From: Drosophila pseudoobscura
Lineage: Eukaryota; Arthropoda; Insecta; Diptera; Drosophilidae
Direction: 5' to 3'
Length of the DNA: 64,000 nucleotides
NCBI RefSeq assembly: GCF_009870125.1
Contig: NC_046679.1
Span: 22,258,001 to 22,322,000, forward strand
In this document: positions 1 through 11,790 of the stretch, one piece after another
Numbering within the stretch: position 1 is the stretch's first letter
How the letters are laid out: each line of letters begins with the position of its first letter
Notes under the pieces: model-generated
What the model saw: only the letters and a program-made list of their open reading frames with translations
Told to the model about the DNA's origin: nothing
Database searches by the model: none
Made by a program: the position numbers and the translations under genes

Positions 1-3000
1 CGTTCTCTTAGATTTGGCCCGGTTCGAATGGCTCTGGCTTTGGCTCTGGCTCTGGCTTTTGGCAGCGATTGCGATTCCGTGGACGTTGCTGTCGAGTGAT
101 GCTCTTGCTAATGTTCATCTCACGTCGATGGACCATTTTTGACTGGCTTCAAATCGAAGTCTGCCTGCTGCCAGCCTGCTGACTGCCTGTCGTCCTCGCC
201 TCGTTGTTGGCCAACAGCAAACAGAAGGCAGAGAGCGGGTTCAGAGAGCGGAGCGAAGCGACTAGAGCAGAGGAGCAAAAGAGAGCGGCACGAAGCAGAG
301 ATCTTATAACAATTGGTGGCTGTTGTTGTCTCTGCTCGATTCCTGGAGAAATCTTTGCAAAAATGAGAGATAGTTCAACAAACGGACAGCGAAAGAGAGA
401 CACCAAGAGCGAGAGAGTCGAAGAGAAAGAGAAAGGGTATTGCAAGAACTTTCTCTTGTTGCATTTGCAGGCGGGCAACGCACGTGAGTGGATAGTGCTG
501 CCAGACTATTGATAGATTGCGAAGATGTGGAAATGGAGATGTGGAATTCTAGATGTGCTGAAATTCTAACAAATTAATTTATAGAAATTAATTGGAGAAA
601 AAAATTGTTAAGAATATTGTGCATAGCTCGGAATATTTGTAAGCCACAGGGAAGATGTGTATTTTTTACGAGAAGTACATATCTCTTTCTTAGATTATTA
701 TAATTTATTCTTTAAACCACCTTAAAAACTATAATCTTTTTATATAATTTCAGACACGATGGCAGCCTATAAAAATCTCTTATATAGAATCTCTTCTACT
801 GTCGTACTGTTCTCTCTTGAGGTCCACTCTCTGCACATGCGCTTCGTCCATCAAAACAATTTCGAGTTTTGCAGCAAAGGGACAAAAAAATGAATGTCTA
901 ACAACAAATATATATAGATGTGCATATATATAGACCACCACAAGACCAAAACTCGCTTAGTTGCCGCGTTGACAACTTTGTGGCAGGCAACAAACAAACA
1001 CAGACACACGGACAATATGCCGACAAGATGGGGTGGTATGGTGTGGATGGTCTTCGAGGATGGCCTGAGAGATGGTCAGTGCAATGTGAGAAGGATAAAA
1101 GACAAGAGAACTGAAGATGCATTGGCTTTCTGGGCTAGAGGTTGCCCAAGCAGTGACCTGAGCAATGACCCGCTTAGACATTGGAGAGATTTATCTTTAG
1201 CAAGTAACACTCGTATCGTAGTAATACCTATGGGCGAACAAATAAATCTAATGCTAAACTTTTGACACCGTCACGGCAGGCGAGCCACAGTGGTATTTCC
1301 TGTTCCTCGCCCACAGCGATTCCTGCTTGAGTCTGTCTGCCTGTCAGCGACCAACAAAAGGAGTGACACTCGCCGAGGCACACACATTTATCTATTATAT
1401 ATTGTACATTATATATTTCTCTGCTAAAATTTATGACCTCCCATCACCTTTCTATGGCACCCAAAAAATCTTTCACATCTAGGAAATAAATAATAATAAT
1501 AAATTTTTTGCGCTTTTTATATGCCACTCCGTTTGTTCGTTTGGCATTTCTCACATTTCTTTGCCATTCTTATGACAATGTCAACATTTCTTTTTGCTCT
1601 CCCTAATGGCAGGACAAACACACACACACACGCACACAGCTTCTCACAGAGATACGCACGCACACTTGCACTTATGTATTTTCAATCGGTTCGCTGTTGT
1701 TCCGTCCTTCTTTGGCTATGCATGGCCATAAATTCTGGTTGAAGATTCGCTTCGGTTATGAGGAAAGCAGGCGACTATGGGTAGTCCAAAAATAAAGCGG
1801 ATAATTTCTGATGTTGACACACGCACTGGCAGAAAGAGGGAAAGGACACACACAGTCGCACAATTGTTATTTTGGCCATTTTTTGTTTGTTTGTCATTTA
1901 ACAGATTTTTGCTCCCCTTGCTCTGGCTATTGATTTCTAATTTTTCCTTCGTCGGCTTAATGCCACATATTTGCCCATTCTTTGGAGGACATTCCCAACA
2001 CACATACATGTACAGTATACGCATGTATATACATATATATATATGTATGAACGAGTGTATGTCCTTGTGTCGCATTGATTTCGTAATTTATGAGCAATTT
2101 GATGGATTGCGCAAATAATTTTTTTATGTTTATTTTTGAGTTTTTATTGTTGTGGCCGCCGCCTGTGTGGTTCGTCTGTTTGCCGGGGCTTGTGGCATGT
2201 CATATGCTGCCGTTTGTGGCTTTTGGTGGGGCGGGGGGATGGAGGGCTACCGGCGGCACACATGGGTGCCAGCCAGCCTTTCGTTTTGGGCTTAAATGTG
2301 GCTCATATTTATTGTTGCATGAGTAAGTAAGTGACAACAAAAAGTGTTGCCTACTTTTGGGCGGCGCATTTAAGGATTAAAGCTTGGAACGGGTGACTGT
2401 TTTTTTGATGAATTGTGTTCCTGATGGGTACATCATTCAAATGAAATTTATTGGAATCTTTAAAAGAGAAAGGGATATAAATGGGTGGAGGCCCATTATT
2501 AATTTCATAAAATTATGCAATTCCCAAACAGCTGTAAATATGAAATGCCATAATTACCAAATGCAAAAGAGCGAAAGAAACGATCAAAAACATAAAACCC
2601 CATTAGATTGGTCAAATTAATTGTAATTGTAAATGAATGTAAGGCCGCTGGGCATTTATGTTTGTTAAATAATTAATTTTGATACATTGCCCAGACCAGA
2701 CTACCGTGGTTAGCTAATTGAGGCAAACGCATCTGCGTAATTAAATTTTCAGTCGAAAGGCCGTAAAAATAAATCAACAGCGAAAAAGAGGAAATCCGGG
2801 AACAAAAAATGCGAAAATTTCATGCGGGAACTTCGTTAACATGGCTGAAATCGGCTCACTTGCAGGGCCAATTAAATGTTGAATCAATATTGTTAAATCT
2901 CCCAAAAAAACACACACATTCACGTGCGTGTGTAAACGGGTACATAGGGGTATTCGCAATTGGTGTGCGTAAATACCCAGCATTTGAATAATCCATGTGG

Positions 3001-5322
3001 CCCGCCCTCGGATATGCGTGTGTGAGAGCTTATATGTACATTCGAGTCTACCCGTACATTCACTATATTGAAAGCCATCTGAATGGGTGGGTAAACTAAC
3101 TGGCAGAGCACCCGGATACCCGAAATCCTGTCCAGTTACAACAACAATCGAAATACGTATTGGTAAGTGCTTTGTCAGCGTTTAAACACGTCGCCGAAAA
3201 CATTTTGATGTTGGTTAAAACTCATTTCGGATGTGCGTCCACCACACATGAATGGCAGTCGGCCAATACTTGTAGTTGTTTTGTTCCTTTCGTTCTCTAA
3301 TTTGTGTTACTTTGTACATGTACAAATTCCATTTAGGCCAGGAATAAATGAATACAGGGTGCTTCAGGTGTATTTAGTCTTTCAGTCCTGCAAAGGGTTT
3401 TCCCAGCAATAGCAATCAAAAAGCTTTTAAATAATAATTATAAAATACTAGTTCAAGCACCATTAACATCAGTTAAAATAAAATGTACTCTAGAAATATT
3501 TGAGCATTTCCAATTGCAAAACTCAAATAATTCATCTACCAAAGCCTCTCAGGAGATTTGATTTGAGTTCGATGCCTGGCTGAACCCATTGAGGCTAAGT
3601 ACACTCGAACTGGCAGCAAAGCCGTGAACTATCCATCAGGTCGAGCCACGATCCCACACATTTCCATGCAAATATATAAATGCTACTTTTTTCTTTATTA
3701 TTTTAGGTCAGCAATTTGGAGAGGGGCATCTGCGGCAAACTGGATGGGTGCCTGCCAAGGAGGGCACAACACCCTCCTTCTGGTGGGCACTTACGACCAA
3801 CAAATACACACAGGCATAATAAAATAATCGATGCTTTTAAAATTTGCATAAGTTTGGATACCACAGATGCTACACCAGAGCCACAGTCAGAGCCGAAGCC
3901 GGAGACGGAGAAGCCTCGCATTTCCATATATCCCATTTTCCATTTCCACATTGCGCACACGCCGCGTTGACGTGAACTCAGCTGGAGCCAGAGACAGACC
4001 CAGACCCAGACCCAGACCCATACCCACACCCAGACCCCTCTGAAACACCGAACGATGGACCTGGAGACGGCGGTGACAGGTTCGTGGGCGTTCGATTTAA
4101 TTGTGGGAACGCACACACCACGTAGCCGGACTTGGTCGATATACAACTCGGCCTAGGAGTGCTTAAAAATTCAGCTTTTTAGCCAAGGAAACTATATATT
4201 TTTTCATTACCAGTGTGTGAGGGACGTGGCCTTAACCCAACCGTGGGAACTCCTTCCTCAAAGTACACGTCTTTATGTACAGCACAGCCCCAATGACCGC
4301 AACCCTCAGCGAAAGAGGAGCAAAACTTGTTAACTTTTCAGATTTCACATTTCATTAACGTCGACAGCGCCTTGCTGGCAGGTTAACTTGGTTCTCGTTG
4401 CGGCTTCTCTGAAATAACATCAGAAATTAATTTGTATAACTTTTTGAAAGTACCAACCAGTGCGTGAAATGTTGGCCTAAAAGTGCAGCAAATTGTTTAA
4501 AAAACTAATTAAGGAAACTTAAATACAATTAAATTTGAATTTTTTAAAAAGAAACGGCAAGGTACAGTTTTTGTATTTCAAAGTTTAAGTTGTATTATTT
4601 GTTTCATTTATTTAAATTAAATAAATATTCCTTCAATTTTAAAATTTATTTTAATAAACTACTAAAACCATTTAATACAATTTAGTTATTTTTAAAATTT
4701 GAAAAAATTACACATTTAGATTTTTTAATGTAAAAAGGATTTGAGTTTCTCGATCTTGAATTTTTACTCAATTAATAATTGTACACATATTTGGAAATTT
4801 CTTCATCATAAAAAAATATTTTGTTGGATAAACTAATTATTTTAAGTGAGAATATTAGAATATTAAGCTGTATATTTAATTAAAGTTGAATTCACTGGAA
4901 ATCTGTTCTTGAAAATGAGGAGCAGAAGAAGAACGAAGAAATAAGCCACTAATTTGTTGGCTGCATTTTCCATTGAAATTATTCATGAGCTTAACTGATT
5001 AAATGTCTCCATGAATCTGGTTAAGAACACACAAAGCTGGCTATCCATTGCGCAGCTAAATTATAGCTCAGAATCAGACGGTCTTTTGGCATGAATAAAA
5101 CATGCGAAATCGAATAAATTGGGGACTGATTTTTTCCTTTGAGCCACGACATCAGACAAAGCTCCAGAAATACTCCCCAACTCTGGCAGAGATTTCCACC
5201 ATCCACATCCCCAACCACCCCACTTAATCCATTTGCAATAATTGCTAATTAAATTGGCGAAAACCCAATTAATTTCCTCGTTGATTTTCCCCGGTTCTCT
5301 TCCATCTCTTCATCTCTGACAG
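1..5322. other. non-coding region upstream of Orco
   Basis: I see no exon with convincing coding character here. Open frames on both strands are short and low in complexity. The region is likely intergenic DNA plus 5' leader introns and enhancers of Orco, because a splice acceptor (CTCTGACAG, ending at 5322) sits one base before the Orco ATG. Simple sequence includes CTCTGG-type repeats near 31-60, a CA tract near 1618-1640 and a CAGACC hexamer array at 3994-4037. A TATA-like TATATAAATG lies near 3673 and could be a promoter, but nothing else supports that. Bases 4500-4900 are very AT-rich. Confidence 0.6.
3994..4037 (+). repeat. CAGACC hexanucleotide array
   Basis: About six degenerate copies of CAGACC or CACACC run head to tail. 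On the minus strand they translate as alternating Val-Trp, which creates a spurious open frame between 3703 and 4146. Confidence 0.85.
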
Positions 5323-5323
5323 G

Positions 5324-7930
5324 ATGACAACGACAATGCAGCCCAGCAAGTATACGGGCCTCGTGGCCGATCTGATGCCCAATATACGGGCCATGAAGTA
5401 TTCGGGCCTTTTCATGCACAATTTCACCGGCGGAAGCGGGTTCATGAAGAAGGTGTACTCTTCGATTCATCTGGTCATGTTGCTGATGCAATTCATCTTC
5501 ATTCTGGTTAATATGGCTCTGAACGCAGAGGAAGTCAATGAATTGTCAGGGAATACAATTACTGCATTGTTCTTTACTCATTGCATCACAAAATTTATAT
5601 ATTTGGCTGTGAATCAGAAGAATTTTTACAGGTGAATGTGGTTCCTGTCCCTGTGGAGGGGTAAGCATTTCCTGACCACTTATGTCATTCCGTTGCAGAA
5701 CTCTGAACATCTGGAATCAGGTGAACTCTCATCCATTGTTCGCCGAGTCGGATGCCCGCTACCACTCGATTGCTTTGGCCAAAATGCGGAAGCTCTTCTT
5801 TCTGGTGATGCTTACGACCATCCTCTCGGCCACTGCCTGGACCACCATCACCTTCTTCGGGGACAGTGTCAAGATGGTGGTTGACCATGAGACTAACTCC
5901 AGCATGGCGGTGGAAATACCACGACTGCCCATCAAGTCGTTCTATCCGTGGAATGCATTCCATGGCATGTTCTACATGATAAGCTTTGCCTTTCAGGTCT
6001 ACTACGTTCTCTTCTCTATGATCCACTCGAACCTGTGCGACGTGATGTTCTGCTCCTGGCTGATCTTCGCCTGCGAACAGCTGCAGCATCTCAAGGGCAT
6101 CATGAAGCCACTGATGGAGCTATCCGCCTCCCTCGACACATACAGACCCAACTCGGCTGCTCTCTTCAGATCGCTCTCGGCCCAATCCAAGTCCGAGCTC
6201 ATTCGGAATGAGGGTGAGTCCCCCTTAACATCCCCACTAATTGCTTCATTCAGCTGGAATTGAATTGCAGAAAAGGATCCCGGCAACGACCTGGACATGT
6301 CCGGCGTCTACAGTTCCAAAGCCGATTGGGGCGCCCAGTTCCGTGCACCGACCACCCTCCAGTCCTTTGGCAATGGCAATGGTAATGGCAACGGCGGCGG
6401 AGCGGCAAACGGGGCTAATCCCAATGGCCTGACCAAAAAACAGGAGATGATGGTGCGCAGCGCCATCAAGTACTGGGTGGAGCGGCACAAGCACGTGGTG
6501 CGGTGAGTCAAAAACTGCACAATTTTACATCTAGATTATGGCTGGGCTTCTGGGGTTTTGTTTCGGTTGAAGGACAGATAGACAGATGGAGTGTCCTGTG
6601 TCCTGTGATTGCTTTTTGTGCACTTAATAAGTTGTGTGGTTCAGGGCTTGAAATTGGTTTTGCATTCGGTGAGAGAAATTCAAAAGTTTTTTACTGCAGT
6701 TGAAGGGTTGCTGATAATTCTAAAAGGTTTTGAGTGAATTGTATTATACTATCCAAAATAACTTATTTGAATAAACCTCGTTTAATACTAAATAAATTGC
6801 ATTAAAGAAGAATCAAATTAAAGCCATTTCTAACCCACAACATTATTAGAACTACAGAATATTTACTTTACTGCAACTTCTTTGGATAAATATCCATAAA
6901 TTGTAGAAATCGTAGTTTATTATTCGTAGTTTATTACCTGACAGCTTGATAGTCTGAGATAACTCTTATTAAAAAGCAATGAATATAGATAAAGATAAAT
7001 GCCTGTAAATTCGAGCAACTACCATTCAATAACTTATATTTCCAATCTCACATGACAATCAATTTCATTGTTTGTTTCGAAAATTAAATTTCTCTATCTC
7101 TCTATCTAAGCTACAAACACACTTATTCAGAGCATTCATTGGCCGTGCCCAGGACTTGCTGCAGTTTATTTGATTTGCTAGATTATTTCCTCAATTGCAA
7201 TCCCTGTCGTTGGACTCTCTGTTAAATGATTGCATCGTCTCGTGCCCCAGAGGCTGCCCATTCCCTTTAGCATTGTTTGCCTTGTAAAGTCTGGGAGTTT
7301 CGTGATTTGTTGACCAACTTATTGACCCACTCTCTAACCCTTTTACCACTCTCGTTGGCAGCCTGGTGGCTGCCATTGGCGACACCTACGGAGCTGCCCT
7401 GCTGCTGCACATGTTGACCTCGACCATCAAGCTGACCCTGCTCGCCTATCAGGCAACGAAAATTACCGGAGTCAATGTCTACGCCTTTACGGTTGTCGGA
7501 TATTTGGGCTATGCCCTGGCACAGGTGTTTCACTTTTGCATCTTTGGCAATCGGCTGATTGAGGAGGTGAGTGGGGAGGGCGGAGCCGAGTATTCCACAT
7601 GGAATAACTAACTTTTGAGGCTGCTTGCAACAGAGCTCATCTGTCATGGAGGCCGCCTACTCCTGCCACTGGTACGATGGCTCCGAGGAGGCCAAGACCT
7701 TCGTTCAGATCGTGTGCCAGCAGTGCCAGAAGGCCATGAGCATATCGGGTGCCAAGTTCTTTACCGTCTCGCTGGATTTGTTTGCCTCGGTACGTTCTTC
7801 GAATTGGATTTCCCGTCCACTCGATTGGAAAATAAATAAGGTAACAAATACATTAAAACCTGCATCGTATGCATTGCAGGTTCTGGGTGCCGTTGTCACC
7901 TATTTCATGGTGCTGGTGCAGCTCAAGTGA
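5324..7930 (+). CDS. Orco: Odorant receptor co-receptor Orco (Or83b)
   Basis: Coding exons are 5324-5631, 5699-6213, 6271-6502, 7362-7566, 7634-7789 and 7880-7930. All introns are GT-AG and the product is 488 residues, against 486 in D. melanogaster. Orco is the obligate partner of tuning odorant receptors in olfactory neuron dendrites, forming the ligand-gated cation channel and carrying the partner to the cilium. It is a seven-transmembrane protein with inverted topology. Recognisable parts are the N-terminus [20 protein letters not shown], the calmodulin-binding motif SAIKYWVER at about residues 338-346, and the conserved C-terminus ending MVLVQLK. The intracellular loop carries a Gly/Asn-rich linker from a GGCAAT-type repeat (about 6369-6400). 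Intron 3 is 859 bp and the others are under 100 bp. A splice acceptor abuts the ATG, so the 5' leader is spliced. A poly(A) signal AATAAA lies at 8244-8249. Confidence 0.98.
6503..7361 (+). other. Orco intron 3 (859 bp)
   Basis: This is the only long intron between Orco coding exons, bounded by CG|GTGAGT and TTGGCAG|C. It is AT-rich, and its open frames are short and lack coding character. It may hold regulatory elements, but I recognise none. Confidence 0.85.
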
Positions 7931-10900
7931 ACGGCTCCCGGCGGACTTGATGGATTGATGGATAGTCTGTGCCTGGAAAGCGAATGCCAAGGAGTCCCCG
8001 TGCTAAGCCCCAAACTAAACCCCTCTACAACGACTACAACGACTCCCCCTCAACAAACCACACATTGTAGAGCAATTATAACGCAAATTATATATATTTT
8101 ATACCATACCAAGTCGAAGGACGACGAACGAGCCCCGTGGGACCTGGAATACTTACATGCTGGGGCGCAAATAGAGGCCTTGAAATATTTATCGATTTTT
8201 GTACACATGTAGAGCTTTCAATGTAAACTCAAGATGCAAACCAAATAAATGTGTAGTGAAAATGCAAGGGGAGTGGGGTCGGTAAGTGTCAGTAAAGTGC
8301 CAGCTGGTAAATGGCAGCAGGATAATTATGGTTTCTCTGGGAGACCACATATTACAGAATGTTAGCCTGGAGCCAGTGCCTCTTCAAGATGGTTGAGCTG
8401 GGGTTTATTTAGTGTTAGCTCTGTAACTTAATCAGTGGCCAGACCTTCTCCACGTGTGGCATGCTCTTAACGATGCAGACTCTGATTCATGCCCAGCCAC
8501 AGCCACAGCCATCACACGCTTCACTGCCGTTGCATGCTCCCATAGTTTTCCCCCCGCCGCATGGCCAAAACGAACTTAATTGAATATAAATTATGTATCA
8601 CCATCTTTGGCCAGAGTTTTCCATCTTTCCATCTCTTCGAATGATATATTTTTTGGCAATCGCGGTGCCAATTAATGGCCAAGTGGGCTGGCGCAGTAAT
8701 AGAAGCACTAAACAATCATCCACAATTGCAGCCGAATGCGAACAATTAAACGAAATGTGGCAAAAGTGTAGTTTCAAATCACACATATCTACATACGCGC
8801 ATTTCTATATATATGGCAAATATTTGTATACACATGTGTGCTGCTCTTATATTTTTTTGTTGGCATTTTGAAAGCGCACTTTATGGTTTTTGAAATTGCC
8901 CAACTTCGGTCGGAGCTCGCTGCTGGAACTGAACCCGAGAAAACAGAGCTAAGAAACAGCTAAGAGTTAAGAAAACGCTATACAACTCGAACTTTTAATG
9001 CGGCCACGCTCGGTACATTCAGCCAAAAGTTTTTATTTCTTACAGCTTTCATAAAACAAAAGGAAAGAAAGGCCTAGCTTGGCCACCGAAGAAGAACATA
9101 CTCTTAGAATTGAATTATTTTTTGTCTACTTTTTAATAAAGGGATCCGAGGTGGATTTAAGTTGATAAATTGGTAAGACGTTAAAGAACAATATTTTCAT
9201 CAGAACTGTGGCACCATGTGCTACAAGAAGTAAATCTTTCGACCAGATATCATTGAAACTAATTCTGATTATGATAATGATTTCAAAAATATGTTTCATA
9301 GGGTCAAAATACCACTCTGTCTTTTTTTTTGGTACAAACACCTTATCAACGGCATAATACCCTTGTTCTTTTTAAGAGTACAAAAACGAAAAGCGAACAA
9401 CGAAGCAATACAACCTAAGCTGGCAGAGTGTGTGTGAGGTACAGGTAGGCGTCGTAGAAGTGTATATACTAGCTAGTCACCCTCCCATCCCTCCTAACCA
9501 GCCACTTCTTACTGTTAATTTCTTTATTGCGCCGACTTTCGTCTGCCAATGAAAGTTTCTTGACTTTGGAAATGCAACAACAGCCGCTACAGAAGGCCCA
9601 GCAACAGCAGAAACTCTGCTTAACTTATAAATCTACTATTTAATTAGTTTTCTTTGCTAAATTTTTTTTTTTTTTTGTAAACAAACATCTGGTTCTTCCG
9701 AAACTTTAATTGTATATGCGATTTTTGTTGTTCAACCTCATTTGTCAATTGGCAGTGCGATTTCTTTTCGGGGTTTACATTAAACATCTCACGAATAGAG
9801 TCATTAAAATAAGAGTACAAGTCATCAACATACCACACTATACGAGTCCCAAACATTTTTTAATATTCGACATGTTAATGACACTTTTATATACATCTTA
9901 ACACATTTCGTTTACATAACTCTTCCGTTTTGAGTTGTTTTTATTTGTTATATGAGTGTCAATGCATAATGGAGAAATTTTAGAGTTCAAAAGTTGACAT
10001 TGCAAATATATATAGTAGATTTTGCTTCTTGAAAAGCTATAATTTAGGTGCATTTTATACCATTTTCCTATATACTGTAGCTTCAGAAGAAACTGAAGAA
10101 GTCTGAAAAGAAAAATATTTGGTGGAATGAGGCATTGCGGATAATGTCTTCTTTTAGGAGAAAATTGTGCCTCATAATATTACTGCTTCTTCCAATATTA
10201 AAAAGGTAATATATACGAGTAACCACAGTAATAATTAAAACATCTTTCTTGGGCATACAACAACTTCCGTGTCAGAGCTACAACTTTTTCACATGCGAAA
10301 AACTGAAAAAAAAAATATGTTAGTTCTTATGGTATCCCAGATAATTTCATTCATTCATAAAACACGCATAAGACACCAACATCATCAGCTTTTTTTCTGT
10401 TGCATTTCAAGTTCTTATACTGCCATTATAGGTGCAGTCCTAGCTTTGGTTAGTTACAACATTTTTCCATATTTTTTTTTGCATTTGGCTTCACGTTTAT
10501 TTCCACACTTGCAGCGTCTGGTAGTGTTCGCTTCATGGCAAAAAAAAGGGCGAGAGCAAGTTCAATGCATGCAAAGTCAAAGTCAAAACCCTCCACCCCC
10601 TTTCAGCAGTCCCGCAAACCCCTTTGAAAGCCCGCTTCTCCGGCCAATACGAGCGTATATAATTGCTGGCAATCAGCTAGTGCAACAATAAAAACAACCA
10701 AAAAACCAGAGAAAAACGAAGAAAATAGACGCAAAACGCAAGGCTTAGACTTATGGAAAATGTACATTTTTATTTAAATGAAAATGAGGAAACGGCTGGC
10801 AAGTTCAACGACTCGGTGAAAGATATTCGTAAAATTTCAATTCGGAATCCAATTCGAATCCAATTTCGACTGCGCCTACGAATCCACATGTGCAATAAAT

Positions 10901-11640
10901 TGCTTAATTGTGAAAATGTTGAAAATGTACAATATAAAGAAACAATTATGACAGACAATACTCGTAATGCAATCCGTTTCGATAGATGTGGTAGTGCTTT
11001 TATAATTGCTCACTTTTTGCACGCACTTTTTTAGGTTTAAGAAGACCAGTTGGGTGGGAATGATGTGGGATCCGAAATGGAAGATTTTTAAGAGGGCGAC
11101 TGCTGGCTCCAAAAGTAGCTTAGCCCTTAAAAGAACGAATGATAGCTCTGCATAACATTCTTCCAAAATAAAAGACTGAAGACACGAACTTGGGTGCGAA
11201 ACTTGGCTAAACCCTTGGGTTGCCGTCAAGGGTCGGTTGGGGTATAAGACAAGTAGGTGCCGTGCATGGCATCGTATCTGTCCGATGTGAATCACTGTCT
11301 GGTGTCTGAGTGTTGGATCAGTGTCTGGAGCGACGTGGAGTGTCTGATTATTGCCTGCTGGTCGAATGGTGTTTAGTTGTTGAGAGGATCGGCAGTGAAG
11401 CGTGGCCAGCAGTCTGCGCCGCTCATTGAACTCCTCTTGCGCAAATGGGCAGCACTTCTCTCCTCTCCGTCTCCCCCCTCCAACGGGCAACAGTCAGCGC
11501 GTGCATTTTTCTCTTTGACCGATTTTCATGGCATGATCTGTTTTATGGCTTTCGGTTTTCTTTTGCCATTCGTTGTTGCAATCGTGTGCGATCCGAACGC
11601 GGTTCGTTTTCTGTCGTATCTCTTCGTTTTCAAAGTTCGC
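7931..11640. other. Orco 3' end and intergenic region
   Basis: The first 320 bases contain the Orco 3' UTR and its AATAAA at 8244-8249. The rest shows no gene. A minus-strand open frame at 10876-11490 (204 residues) has no domain or coding character and overlaps the probable promoter of the next gene. Poly(T) runs occur near 9660-9676. A degenerate ATACCCT element with a nearby AAGAGTAC occurs near 9347-9380. Confidence 0.6.
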
Positions 11641-11790
11641 GGAGTATTTAAGTGGCACGAAACATGTTTGCAGACATACAGTTTCAGTTAACATCTTGAG
11701 CGCTTCGGTTGTGTCAATCATACGTCGCGTTGTCCATTGGATACTAAAGGATTACTCACTGACTAACTAACAAAACACTCTCTAACCAAG
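11641..11790 (+). promoter_or_regulatory. probable promoter and untranslated first exon of the CRAL-TRIO gene
   Basis: A TATA-like TATTTAAG at 11645-11652 is followed 27-40 bases later by two initiator-like sequences, near 11670 and TCAGTT at 11684-11689. A strong splice donor AAG|GTGAGC follows at 11790/11791. No long open frame occupies the segment. The next matching acceptor is CCCCAG|ATG at 14595/14596, directly before the CRAL-TRIO start codon. I infer a 5' UTR exon with a 2.8 kb intron. Transcript data would be needed to confirm it. Confidence 0.45.

Noticed and set aside
18-33. GGTTCGAATGG resembling a tRNA T-loop
   Set aside because: The 3' CC of the B box is missing and no acceptor stem or anticodon arm can be drawn nearby.
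3703-4146. 147-residue open frame on the minus strand
   Set aside because: Its Val-Trp repeat is the translation of the CAGACC array; not a gene.
10876-11490. 204-residue open frame on the minus strand
   Set aside because: No domain, no coding-like composition, and it overlaps the region just upstream of the CRAL-TRIO promoter.
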